Assembly (NCBI GenBank): GCA_000621405.1
Contig: JHYK01000011.1
Span: 59,577 to 123,576, forward strand
Source of the DNA: Lachnospiraceae bacterium AC3007
GTDB lineage: Bacteria > Bacillota > Clostridia > Lachnospirales > Lachnospiraceae
DNA: 64,000 nucleotides
Reading direction: 5' to 3'
The notes beneath the pieces are model-generated. The model searched no databases. It was not told where the DNA came from and saw only the letters and a program-made list of their open reading frames with translations. The position numbers and the translations under genes are program-made. This document shows, in pieces, positions 53,195 through 61,395 of the stretch (its first letter is position 1; the number at the start of each line of letters is the position of its first letter).

Positions 53195-55339
53195 TTACTT
53201 TCTTTTCACGCAGTATATCGATACGTCTCCGTAGTATTCCGGCCTGATATTTGTCGACTTCAGATACACCTCGTAATTGCTGTCATAATCCGCATCCAGT
53301 ACCGCGTAGTTGACTGATGCGTAGTCCTGATTGATAAGCTCGGGTATCAGTACTGCGATCTGTTCCTTGTCTTTTATGGTCTCCGAGAGATCATTGCCGT
53401 CATCATCGTATTCTATCTTTACGATATGATCCACTTCATCTGCAGAGATCTTTTCATGTGCATTGATACCCATCTTGTTCAGCAGGGCGATAGTCTCTGT
53501 AAATGACGGATATACGTATCCAACCGGTCTTACGACCTCGCTGTTCACGTAGGGATCCGTATTCTTATCCTGCATGAATTCAAATTCAACGTAGCCTATG
53601 GGAGCTTCCCCGGAGAGATAGTCGAGGGACAAAGCTCTCGTCTCTTTGGCCATTGCCGCAACAAGCTCTTCAACATCGGCTTCCGTAAAGGATGATGCGG
53701 TATCGGTGTGGCCGGCTGATTCATATCTTATTATCTCAACGGGCATTCTTGTCATACGGTCATCTTTTGACAGGACGTCATAGGTATTGTCTTTATATTC
53801 GTCCGTGTCATAGATGCGCGCCATAGCCTCTTTTACTTCGGGGGCGGACTTGTCAAAGTAGTATGAACGCTTGAATTCTTTTCCCGATGCTTTGCGAAGT
53901 ATCACGCTGACCTGGGTATATGCAGGTCCGTCATAATAGTCGGACTCCGCGGGCTTATTGACATGCCATCTGTATCTCGATGCATGATCGCAGCCGCTTC
54001 CTGCAAGAGTATATACATCATCGATATCTGTCAGCACCATGTTTTTTGTATTATAATCGGCGCTCGTATCTGCGTAGCCGTCATACTCGAAAGCCGGGTC
54101 ATAGTACGATCTGTCATACATGCTGTTTTCTATGCCCGGGAAATAAACTGCTGCCGAAGTCACGCTTCCTCTGTCGGGGAGTGTCGTGTCATATCCCGCA
54201 AAATCAAAGACAAAGACGGCAGCTATAGCTACGGCTATCACGCCTCCCGCGATCCCTGTGGGGATGTGCTTCACGCAGGCTTTGAAATCAAAATCATATA
54301 TGACTTCGATGGCGGCGTGAGCAAGGAGTGTCCCGACTATGAGACCGAATATCAGCCAGGGATAGGTGTAGCTGTTGTCGGTCAGCGACGGGAAGAAAAG
54401 ACCTGATGTAAGCGCCACGGGCACGATAATGATGAGTTTGATGAAGGGCTTCGTCCTGTCAAAAGCAAGCGCTCTTCCTGCTGCTTCCGCCGGGCGGATC
54501 TTAATAAGCCAGTAGCATAATGCCAGTATCGCAGCGGATATCACGAGGCTTATAAGAGCAGTCTTAACATTGGCGAAAGTATAACCATGATGACGTGCCA
54601 TCATGTATCCGTCCGCGCGCCATACACTTTCGGTCTCTACGATCTTGAAGAAGACCGTAAAGGGTGAGAGATACTCGCCTGCATCAGAGAATCCTTCATA
54701 TCTTGTTACGAAAAACGTAGACGCATAACCTTCGAAGAGTACCCTGTACGCGAGCAGCACGAAGGATATCACAGCGCCTCCCGCCACAGCCACTGCGGTA
54801 TGACCCGTGAGGATCGATGCAAGGACTATGGTGTTGTAGATCAGCAGGAATCCTGCGATCTCCAGCAGTATGGTCTGTACGGTAAATAAAAGACCTTCCG
54901 CGGTGACAAAGCCTCTTGTGGCTCCGATGATCGCAGCCAGAAAGGTCATGATGATATAAGGTATCAACGCTGTCAGTATGCCGTTGATATAAGAGGCGAT
55001 GAATTTGGATGTACGAAGTACCGGTATGGCTCCGTAGAAATCAGCCTCCTGTCTGCTGTGCAGATATTTCATACCCTGCAGTGCGTTGAGCACGGCCATT
55101 ATCATGAGTCCCGCTATCGCAAAGAGATTGGAGGGACCCAGAGCAAAGCTTACAAATGAGTACTGGAGCGACACGAGAGTATCCCATCCCTGATCAAGAG
55201 ATGTGATATGATCTCCGAGCTTGATGAGAGCCAGTACCGGCAGCGCGAAGAAGAATCCGATGAAGGACAGAGCCAGCGGCCACATCCTTCTCTTCAGGTC
55301 CTCGCGAAGTAAATCAGTAAATGATCTTTTTGATGTCAT
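53195..55339 (-). CDS. ABC-2 type permease with large extracytoplasmic C-terminal domain
   Basis: A 714-residue protein. Residues 1 to about 375 hold roughly ten membrane helices of the ABC-2 type, starting with a basic cytoplasmic segment 'TSKRSFTDLLREDLKRRMWP'. Residues about 375-714 are soluble and should face outside ('YDTTLPDRGSVTSAAVYFPG' onward). Last gene of the YtrA-type regulator, ATPase, permease operon, it overlaps the ATPase gene by 26 bases. Such systems respond to cell-wall-active agents in several Firmicutes; the function here is inferred only from arrangement. Confidence 0.83.
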   Translation of the reverse strand: MTSKRSFTDLLREDLKRRMWPLALSFIGFFFALPVLALIKLGDHITSLDQGWDTLVSLQYSFVSFALGPSNLFAIAGLMIMAVLNALQGMKYLHSRQEADFYGAIPVLRTSKFIASYINGILTALIPYIIMTFLAAIIGATRGFVTAEGLLFTVQTILLEIAGFLLIYNTIVLASILTGHTAVAVAGGAVISFVLLAYRVLFEGYASTFFVTRYEGFSDAGEYLSPFTVFFKIVETESVWRADGYMMARHHGYTFANVKTALISLVISAAILALCYWLIKIRPAEAAGRALAFDRTKPFIKLIIIVPVALTSGLFFPSLTDNSYTYPWLIFGLIVGTLLAHAAIEVIYDFDFKACVKHIPTGIAGGVIAVAIAAVFVFDFAGYDTTLPDRGSVTSAAVYFPGIENSMYDRSYYDPAFEYDGYADTSADYNTKNMVLTDIDDVYTLAGSGCDHASRYRWHVNKPAESDYYDGPAYTQVSVILRKASGKEFKRSYYFDKSAPEVKEAMARIYDTDEYKDNTYDVLSKDDRMTRMPVEIIRYESAGHTDTASSFTEADVEELVAAMAKETRALSLDYLSGEAPIGYVEFEFMQDKNTDPYVNSEVVRPVGYVYPSFTETIALLNKMGINAHEKISADEVDHIVKIEYDDDGNDLSETIKDKEQIAVLIPELINQDYASVNYAVLDADYDSNYEVYLKSTNIRPEYYGDVSIYCVKRK

Positions 55340-56219
55340 AGCCTTCTACCCCCGTGGATGTAATGAATATTTCCTCAAGCGAAAGAGGCAGTGTTTCCAT
55401 GAATATGGGACTTCCCTCACTGAGTATGTCTTTTATCTCTTTTTCCTGTCCCCTCACGATCAGAGTCATGAGAGAGCCGCGCTTCTCATTATCAAGGATG
55501 CGCAGCCTGTCCGTTATGGATTCCGTATCTGTATCATTCGGAAATACGACCTGTATCTTATGGACGTCTCCCTTCACATCATCGAGATCCTCGGACATCA
55601 GCATCCCTCCTTTATGAAGAAGGCCTACGGTGTCACAGATGTCTTCGAGCTCACGAAGATTGTGGGACGCGATTATCGGTGTGAAATCGCGGTCAGACAT
55701 ATCCGATGCAAAAAGACTCTTGACTGCCTGCCTCATCACGGGATCGAGTCCGTCAAAGGTCTCATCGCAGAAGAGATACTTTGTCATGGCCGAGAGCCCC
55801 AGGATGATCGAGAGCTGCTTCTTCATTCCTTTGGAGAATGTATTGATCTTTCTCTTTCTGTCCAGATCGAAGTTTGTCATGAGCTTTGTATATCTTTCCC
55901 TGTTGAAGGTTGCGGGATAGCATCTTTCATAGAAGCGAGCCATCTCGTCCGGACTGGCATTGAGGAAGAAGTAGGCTTCGTCTGATATAAAGAAGAACTT
56001 CTCCTTGCATTCGGGATTCTCAAACACCGTCATGCCGTCTATCTCGATATTGCCTTCGTCGGGACGGAGGACACCGGAGAGCATCCGCAGAAAAGTGGAC
56101 TTGCCGGCGCCGTTGGTACCTATAAGGCCGAAGACTTTGCTGTCTTCGATGGTGAGCGTTACGTCATCCACGGCAGTGATGTCGCTGAAACGCTTTGTAA
56201 CATTATTAGCTTCAATCAT
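55314..56219 (-). CDS. ABC transporter ATP-binding protein
   Basis: A 301-residue ATPase with Walker A 'GTNGAGKST', Q-loop 'FFISDEAYF', signature 'FSKGMKKQL', Walker B 'YLFCDETFDGLD' and switch His in 'ASHNLRELED'. In Walker B the residue after the Glu is Thr instead of Pro. The start at 56219 ('MIEANNVTKRF') has AAAGGAGG upstream within the end of the regulator gene; the longer frame from 56261 overlaps the regulator. It drives the large permease downstream. Confidence 0.88.
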   Translation of the reverse strand: MIEANNVTKRFSDITAVDDVTLTIEDSKVFGLIGTNGAGKSTFLRMLSGVLRPDEGNIEIDGMTVFENPECKEKFFFISDEAYFFLNASPDEMARFYERCYPATFNRERYTKLMTNFDLDRKRKINTFSKGMKKQLSIILGLSAMTKYLFCDETFDGLDPVMRQAVKSLFASDMSDRDFTPIIASHNLRELEDICDTVGLLHKGGMLMSEDLDDVKGDVHKIQVVFPNDTDTESITDRLRILDNEKRGSLMTLIVRGQEKEIKDILSEGSPIFMETLPLSLEEIFITSTGVEGYDIKKIIY

Positions 56220-56580
56220 TCGTCCTGCCTCCTTTGACCGCATCGCTGATCTCTTTTTCACTTATCCCAAGCTCTCTGGCCTGACGGATCAGATCCATGA
56301 TGCGCCTGAGCATTTCCTTCTTTTTCATCTCCCTTACTTCCTCCACGTTTTTTACAAAACTGCCTCTGCCGGGAACGGAATATGTGTAGCCGTCGCTCTC
56401 CAGCTGTCGATATGCCTTCTGTATCGTATTCGGATTGATCGACAGCTCCATGGCAAGGCTTCGCACGCTGGGCAGAGGTTCATCGGGGATCATGATCCCC
56501 CGGATGATCTCATTTTCCATACCGGACACTATCTGTTCGTATATGGGCCGCTTATCGCGGAAATCAATGTTCCATAGCAT
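56212..56580 (-). CDS. GntR-family (YtrA subfamily) transcriptional regulator
   Basis: A 122-residue regulator: N-terminal winged helix 'PIYEQIVSGMENEIIRG' and 'PSVRSLAMELSINPNTIQKA', with a short C-terminal helical tail instead of a large effector domain, as in YtrA. It is first gene of the operon it should control, with the ATPase and permease downstream. A palindromic operator is present over the transcription start. The ribosome site is AAAGGAATAAAAGG. Confidence 0.9.
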   Translation of the reverse strand: MLWNIDFRDKRPIYEQIVSGMENEIIRGIMIPDEPLPSVRSLAMELSINPNTIQKAYRQLESDGYTYSVPGRGSFVKNVEEVREMKKKEMLRRIMDLIRQARELGISEKEISDAVKGGRTND

Positions 56581-56602
56581 CCTTTTATTCCTTTCGAATG
56601 AA

Positions 56603-56654
56603 CTGTACTAACACGACTAGTACAGATGGTATACCATGATCTCGTATTTGTCAA
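56603..56654 (-). promoter_or_regulatory. Promoter and operator of the YtrA-type operon
   Basis: On the minus strand: TTGACA (56649-56654), a 17-bp spacer and TACCAT (56626-56631). Directly after it is CTGTACTA-N7-TAGTACAG (56603-56625), an 8-bp-arm palindrome that covers the expected start site and is a natural YtrA-type operator. Confidence 0.78.
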
Positions 56655-56686
56655 TATGCAATATCCGGAAACTCATTTTTTGGATA

Positions 56687-57318
56687 ACGTTACGCGGTCC
56701 CCGCAGATATATGAGAACCGTCCCCACTGACTTCTTGGATTCTGATCATGAAAAGGTCTTCGGATAGATGTTTGTTTTTCCGCGCTATGAACTCACTAAG
56801 TTCAGCGTTCGCCTGATGACAAATTTTCGCTCGCACCTGTTCTGCGCGCCATACACAATGATCAGTGAAACCATTGAGCGCAGCCATGCGTCTCGCGAAA
56901 ATTATCAGTCTCCGCTTCACTAAGTGAGTCATGCCTAATGCTCCCTAAACAAACATTTATCCGAAGCCCGTCCTGCACCGTTGCATGACTTCGGCTGCTA
57001 TAAAAGGGACGGCAGGCGCATTTTAGTCTTGTCGATAAAGTACAGGCGGTACCCGCGGGATATATGATGTCGACCGAGCAATAAGCCGGTGTTTCTTAAC
57101 GAGACAAAGTCTTATAGATTTCGCGCAAAACATGCCCTTTGGCATGTTTTGAATGCCGTTTATGAGCGCCATGCGCGAATGGCATCGTTTTGCGATGGCC
57201 GTGCTGCTTTTTAGCACGGAACAGTGCAGAGCGAAATCTTGTCTATAAGACTGCAGGCGAGTTTAGAAACATCCGAGCGCGAGGTGATATCATATATCCA
57301 AGGGGACCGCGTAAACGT
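56687..57318. other. Noncoding element with inverted terminal repeats and nested hairpins
   Basis: About 630 bases without a credible gene. The ends form an inverted repeat: left arm 56687-56714 (ACGTTACGCGGTCCCC then GATATATGA) and right arm 57290-57318, identical except for one inserted T and three bases. A third copy in direct orientation lies at about 57045-57067. Inside are a long hairpin with arms CTTCGGATAGATGTTTGTTT (from 56757) and its complement ending at 56965, and a branched structure at 57109-57260. The latter is closed by GTCTTATAG/CTATAAGAC and ATTTCGC/GCGAAAT and holds AAAACATGCC-CTTT-GGCATGTTTT and CCGTGCT...AGCACGG. A GAACCGTCCCC half-copy of the 10057/43675 repeat is at 56715. 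It may be a nested mobile repeat or a structured RNA. Confidence 0.7.
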
Positions 57319-57404
57319 GATCAATAATATAGTATGTGCTGTTGCGGGTTGGAATTCCCACGATACGCATTTTGTAGTAGAATGATAGGAATGGAGGTTG
57401 GGAT

Positions 57405-58061
57405 ATGGATTATGAAAGTAATTATGATGATGTAGATTCCTGGAATACCATCATACTGCTGTATAACTCGGCTCTGAAGGAGATCGGCACGAAGCTTGAG
57501 ATCCTGAATGACGAGTTCCAGCATGTGCATCAGTACAATCCGATAGAGCATATCAAATCAAGGATCAAGACCCCAGAGAGCATCGTCAAGAAGCTTAAGA
57601 GAAGGGGCTTTGAGGTGTCCGTCAGCAATATGGTCAAGCACGTGAATGACATTGCCGGCGTCCGTATCATATGCTCTTTTACCTCCGATATATACAGGAT
57701 AGCAGATATGCTCGCAAGACAGAACGATATCAGAGTCATATCCATCAAGGACTATATCAAGAACCCCAAAGACTCAGGTTACAAAAGCTTCCATATGATA
57801 GTATCCGTTCCGATCTTCCTCTCTCACGAGACCATGGAGACAAAGGTAGAGATACAGATAAGGACAGTCGCCATGGACTTCTGGGCATCTCTTGAGCACA
57901 AGATCAACTATAAGTACGACGGAACAGTCCCCGAGCATATCAAGAGAGAACTCGGCGACTGCGCTGAGATGGTGTCGGATCTTGATGCCAAGATGATGAG
58001 CCTGAATGAAGAGATCAAGGAAAGCGGACACGACAGTGAGGATCTGGTTCAGGCAGTTTAA
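57405..58061 (+). CDS. relQ: Small alarmone synthetase, RelQ/YjbM type GTP pyrophosphokinase
   Basis: Makes (p)ppGpp from ATP and GDP/GTP (218 aa). It is synthetase domain only, with no hydrolase or regulatory domains. Motifs are 'RIKTPESIVKKLKRRGF', 'DIAGVRIICSF', 'YIKNPKDSGYKSFHMIV' and the catalytic 'VEIQIRTVAMDFWASLEHKI'. The C-terminal tail is acidic. The length and tail fit RelQ rather than RelP. The ribosome site is GGAGG. The following 76-aa ORF starts 10 bases later, so the two are probably co-translated. Confidence 0.9.
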   Translation: MDYESNYDDVDSWNTIILLYNSALKEIGTKLEILNDEFQHVHQYNPIEHIKSRIKTPESIVKKLKRRGFEVSVSNMVKHVNDIAGVRIICSFTSDIYRIADMLARQNDIRVISIKDYIKNPKDSGYKSFHMIVSVPIFLSHETMETKVEIQIRTVAMDFWASLEHKINYKYDGTVPEHIKRELGDCAEMVSDLDAKMMSLNEEIKESGHDSEDLVQAV

Positions 58062-58071
58062 GGAAAACAGA

Positions 58072-58302
58072 ATGCTCAGGGATGTCACTGTCTCTGATCA
58101 TGAGGACGATACGAGGACACACAAGGTCGTCCGTTCGCTCGAGCACGCCTGCGCCGATATGGATCTTCCGGTGCCGGTCTGGCTTGAGGTCAATATTTCC
58201 GATTTCAAGAGGAACGCGAAGTGCCGGTTTTACCAGGACAGTTTTCTGGAGCCTGTGGAATTCGATTTTCTTGAGATGCAGGTCATAGAGGAGGATTACT
58301 GA
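58072..58302 (+). CDS. Hypothetical small protein, 76 aa, behind relQ
   Basis: The likely start is ATG 58072 ('MLRDVTVSDHEDDTRTHKVV') after AAGGAAAAC, with the longer frame from 58006 overlapping relQ. It has a mixed composition and no membrane segment: 'PVPVWLEVNISDFKRNAKCR' then 'FYQDSFLEPVEFDFLEMQVI'. I do not recognise the family. It is tightly placed between relQ and the HD-GYP gene (five bases before the latter), so it belongs to the same transcript. Confidence 0.7.
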   Translation: MLRDVTVSDHEDDTRTHKVVRSLEHACADMDLPVPVWLEVNISDFKRNAKCRFYQDSFLEPVEFDFLEMQVIEEDY

Positions 58303-58307
58303 TCAAG

Positions 58308-60377
58308 ATGAAAAAACTGATTGATTCCGGCAAGATCAAGCTTATCCTTATTTATATCCTTTTTGTATTCATCAACATGTCCGTGAACAGGCTGGTAAAG
58401 TATTTCGGCCTGCCATTGTACGTGGACAATATCGGGACTCTTCTGGGGGCGGTCCTCGGAGGTTATCTTCCCGGCATCTTTGTCGGTTATATCACCAATA
58501 TAATCAATTCGACAGCTGATATCACAAATCTGTATTATGCGGGGATCAGTGTGCTCGTGGCGTCCACGGCAAGCTTTTTTGCGAAGCGCGGCTACTATGA
58601 CAGCTTTAAGAAGGCTCTTATCACCATACCTTTCCTTGCCTTCATGGGAGGCGTGGTAGGTTCGTTTGTGACCATAGGTCTCTTCGGAGCCGGAGAAAAC
58701 GGGATATTTGCGCAGATAGGTTATGATTTCCTGATCGATCTTGTGGACAAGGCGATAACCGTCGTGGCGGCTTACGGTCTTATGCAGATCCTGCCAAAGA
58801 GCGTCTCTTCCCTGCTGGAGCTCACCGACTGGCGGCAGAAGCCGATGACAAAGGCTGAGATAAGAGCCGCAGTAAAGGCCGGCGAGAAGGGCCTGTCCTT
58901 AAGACGAAAGGTCGTGGTCCTTATTTCCCTGGTCATGGTGCTGATAGCATTTACGACGACCCTGATAAGCTTCATCCTGTACAGGAACTATTCCATAGGT
59001 CAGTATTCGGTCATCTGCGACAGTACCGCAAAGACCGTGGCGATGGATATAGACGGTGACAGGGTCGATGATTTTATAGAACAGAAGGAATCGGCTGAGG
59101 GGTATACGGAGATCCACGATGAGATGGAGACGATACTGAACAGCGCTCCGTATATTGAATTTGTATATGTGTATAAGCCTACGGAAGATGGCTTCCTGGT
59201 TGTATTTGATGTGGATACCGAGGAGGTCCCGGCATCGCCCATTGGAAGCATGATGGAATATGACGATTCGATCGCCGGAGTACTGCCCGATCTGAAAGCA
59301 GGCAAAAGAGTGGAGCCCTTCGTAAATCATGATACATTCGGATGGCATCTTACGGGTTACGAGCCGATAAACGACAGCGCAGGTAATTTCAAATGCTATG
59401 CCTGCGTGGATATAAGCCTTGATGATATCAGACTGAACGAGATATCCTTCCTGACGAAGATCCTGTCGCTCTTTTTGGGGTTCTCGCTTCTGATCCTGAC
59501 TTTCTGTCTCTGGTTTGCGGATTTCCATCTGACATATCCGGTCGATGCGATGACATTCGCTTCGAGGGAGTTTGAATATGACAGCGCGAAGGTTCTTGAA
59601 GAAGGCATAGAGCGCCTGAAGTCACTTGATATCTCTACTTCAGATGAGATAGAGACGCTGTATCATGTCCTTACGAAGACCATCAGTGAAACGGTGGGCT
59701 ATCTGGAGGATGTGAAGAATAAAGGCGAACAGATAGAGCGCATGCAGAACGGTCTTATTTACATACTGGCAGATCTCGTGGAGAGCCGGGATAAAAATAC
59801 CGGAGATCACGTGCGAAAGACGGCCGCCTATGTGAAGCTGATCCTGGAACTCCTCAGGGAGAAGGGACTGTATCAGGAGACCATCACGAATGAATATATC
59901 AAGGATGTATATAATTCCGCTCCTCTTCATGATGTCGGCAAGATAAAGGTGCCGGATGCCATCCTCAACAAGCCCGGGCGTCTTACCGAAGAAGAATTCG
60001 AAGAGATGAAGAAGCATACCACGGCCGGCAAAGAGATAATCGAGCGGGCAATGGATCTGGTCGGCGATACCGGGTACTTAAGCGAGGCGCTCAATCTGGC
60101 CACGCATCACCATGAAAAATGGGACGGCAGCGGATATCCCGACGGCTTAAAGGGAGAGGAGATCCCTCTTTCCGCAAGGGTTATGGCGGTGTCGGATGTA
60201 TTTGATGCACTGGTCTCGGTCAGGAGTTACAAAAAGCCCTTCACTTTTGAAAAGGCGATGGAGATCATCGAAGAGGGCAAGGGGTCGCATTTTGATCCTG
60301 TCATAGCACAGGTTTTCCTGGATAATAAAGACAAGGTCAGGGCGATCTCCGAAGAACAGATGAGGACATGGGGATAG
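58308..60377 (+). CDS. Membrane HD-GYP phosphodiesterase with ECF-S-like N-terminal domain
   Basis: A 689-residue protein. Residues 1 to about 170 are five or six helices resembling the substrate-binding (S) component of ECF vitamin transporters ('LPLYVDNIGTLLGAVLGGYL' and 'GIFVGYITNIINS'). A helix at about 200, an extracytoplasmic sensor-like segment (about 225-375) and another helix follow. The C-terminal HD-GYP domain has 'HDVGKIKVPDAILNKPG', 'HHHEKWDGSGYPDG' and 'DVFDALVSVRSYKKP'. It would hydrolyse cyclic dinucleotides, probably c-di-GMP. It lies in the same transcript as relQ, which links alarmone synthesis and cyclic dinucleotide turnover by position. Confidence 0.88.
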   Translation: MKKLIDSGKIKLILIYILFVFINMSVNRLVKYFGLPLYVDNIGTLLGAVLGGYLPGIFVGYITNIINSTADITNLYYAGISVLVASTASFFAKRGYYDSFKKALITIPFLAFMGGVVGSFVTIGLFGAGENGIFAQIGYDFLIDLVDKAITVVAAYGLMQILPKSVSSLLELTDWRQKPMTKAEIRAAVKAGEKGLSLRRKVVVLISLVMVLIAFTTTLISFILYRNYSIGQYSVICDSTAKTVAMDIDGDRVDDFIEQKESAEGYTEIHDEMETILNSAPYIEFVYVYKPTEDGFLVVFDVDTEEVPASPIGSMMEYDDSIAGVLPDLKAGKRVEPFVNHDTFGWHLTGYEPINDSAGNFKCYACVDISLDDIRLNEISFLTKILSLFLGFSLLILTFCLWFADFHLTYPVDAMTFASREFEYDSAKVLEEGIERLKSLDISTSDEIETLYHVLTKTISETVGYLEDVKNKGEQIERMQNGLIYILADLVESRDKNTGDHVRKTAAYVKLILELLREKGLYQETITNEYIKDVYNSAPLHDVGKIKVPDAILNKPGRLTEEEFEEMKKHTTAGKEIIERAMDLVGDTGYLSEALNLATHHHEKWDGSGYPDGLKGEEIPLSARVMAVSDVFDALVSVRSYKKPFTFEKAMEIIEEGKGSHFDPVIAQVFLDNKDKVRAISEEQMRTWG

Positions 60378-60404
60378 CCTGAAAACAGGCAAAAACGGTA
60401 TATG

Positions 60405-60433
60405 TTGTAAAAGACATGTAGACGTGCTACAAT
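60405..60433 (+). promoter_or_regulatory. Promoter for the tail-anchored protein gene
   Basis: TTGTAA (60405-60410) and TACAAT (60428-60433) with a 17-bp spacer, leaving an 84-base leader before the start codon. Confidence 0.65.
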
Positions 60434-60517
60434 ATAGCGTTGTTATTGGTGTGGGGTAATAATGTCACACAGAGATAAGATGGTTGCCAGAGGGTCGATA
60501 CAGGAGGAAGTTATCTT

Positions 60518-61333
60518 ATGGACAATTTCATGGACAGATTGGTAGACAGGATGGACGGACAGGGCCGCAGGTATGAGGATGATATGCCTATGGATGACCG
60601 TGATCCCAGATATTCTTCCCCCAGAGGCAGGATGGACTATGGCGAGCCGGATGATTTCGGATTCGGCGGAGGCTATGGCAGACAGTCACAGCCCAGACCT
60701 CAGGCCGCTCCTTCTGTAGGAAGGAAGGACCTTGAGGAACTCGGCCGCGCAGTCATAGAAGCCCAGAAGAAGATAACCGACCGTCAGGGTGAGACTCTTG
60801 ATGAGGTCAGCAAGGGAGTAAAGGAAGGATTCCAGAAGCAGGATGAGACTTCATCCAGGCTTCTGTCGGAGATCCAGGGACTCAAGGCTGATATAAAGGG
60901 CGGTGTAGCAGCAAAGCCTGCAGCTCCCGTTGCAGAGGGTCCGAAGGACGACGGTGTCACAAAAGCCTTTATCGCTCAGGCTCTCGAGCAGAATGCAAAT
61001 GATGTCGCAGCAAAGTCTGCGGATGCCATACATAAGGAAGATGTTAAGCTGTACAAGAATGTACAGGCGATAGTAGAGGAGAATGCCAGCAGGATCACCA
61101 AGGCGGTGACGGCGGGCAACGCAAAGACGGCGGAGGATCTGGCTCAGGTGCTCGGATCCAGTTCGCAGTCCGACAAGATGAATGAGCTTGCTGCCGCGGT
61201 CGCAGAGACCAAGGAGGAGCTTCTGAACCGTACCAGCGGTCTTAAGGCCAAGGTCACGGTGGCTATGATCTTAAGCATAGTCAATTTCATCGGTGTTGCG
61301 GTGCTTGTAGCTATTGCGTTCGGTTTTCTTTGA
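60518..61333 (+). CDS. Tail-anchored membrane protein with disordered N-terminus and coiled coils
   Basis: A 271-residue protein. Residues 1-70 are disordered and Gly/Arg/Asp/Pro-rich ('DDFGFGGGYGRQSQPRPQAA'). Residues about 70-240 are helical with coiled-coil potential ('LEELGRAVIEAQKKITDRQG'), interrupted by an Ala/Pro linker near 133-140. The final 25 residues form one hydrophobic helix ('VTVAMILSIVNFIGVAVLVA') with almost nothing after it. This is a tail-anchored topology facing the cytoplasm. The ribosome site is AGGAGG. It lies upstream of murA; a scaffold role in envelope or division is possible but not shown. Confidence 0.78.
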   Translation: MDNFMDRLVDRMDGQGRRYEDDMPMDDRDPRYSSPRGRMDYGEPDDFGFGGGYGRQSQPRPQAAPSVGRKDLEELGRAVIEAQKKITDRQGETLDEVSKGVKEGFQKQDETSSRLLSEIQGLKADIKGGVAAKPAAPVAEGPKDDGVTKAFIAQALEQNANDVAAKSADAIHKEDVKLYKNVQAIVEENASRITKAVTAGNAKTAEDLAQVLGSSSQSDKMNELAAAVAETKEELLNRTSGLKAKVTVAMILSIVNFIGVAVLVAIAFGFL

Positions 61334-61395
61334 TCCGGCAATACGGTCGTAAGACCGGGTCATTGAGATCACTGTTGTAGCTTGCGTTAATAGAG

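Noticed and set aside
56690..57217. Two minus-strand ORFs (80 and 64 aa) in the noncoding element
   Set aside because: They run through hairpin arms, lack ribosome sites and show no protein-like composition.
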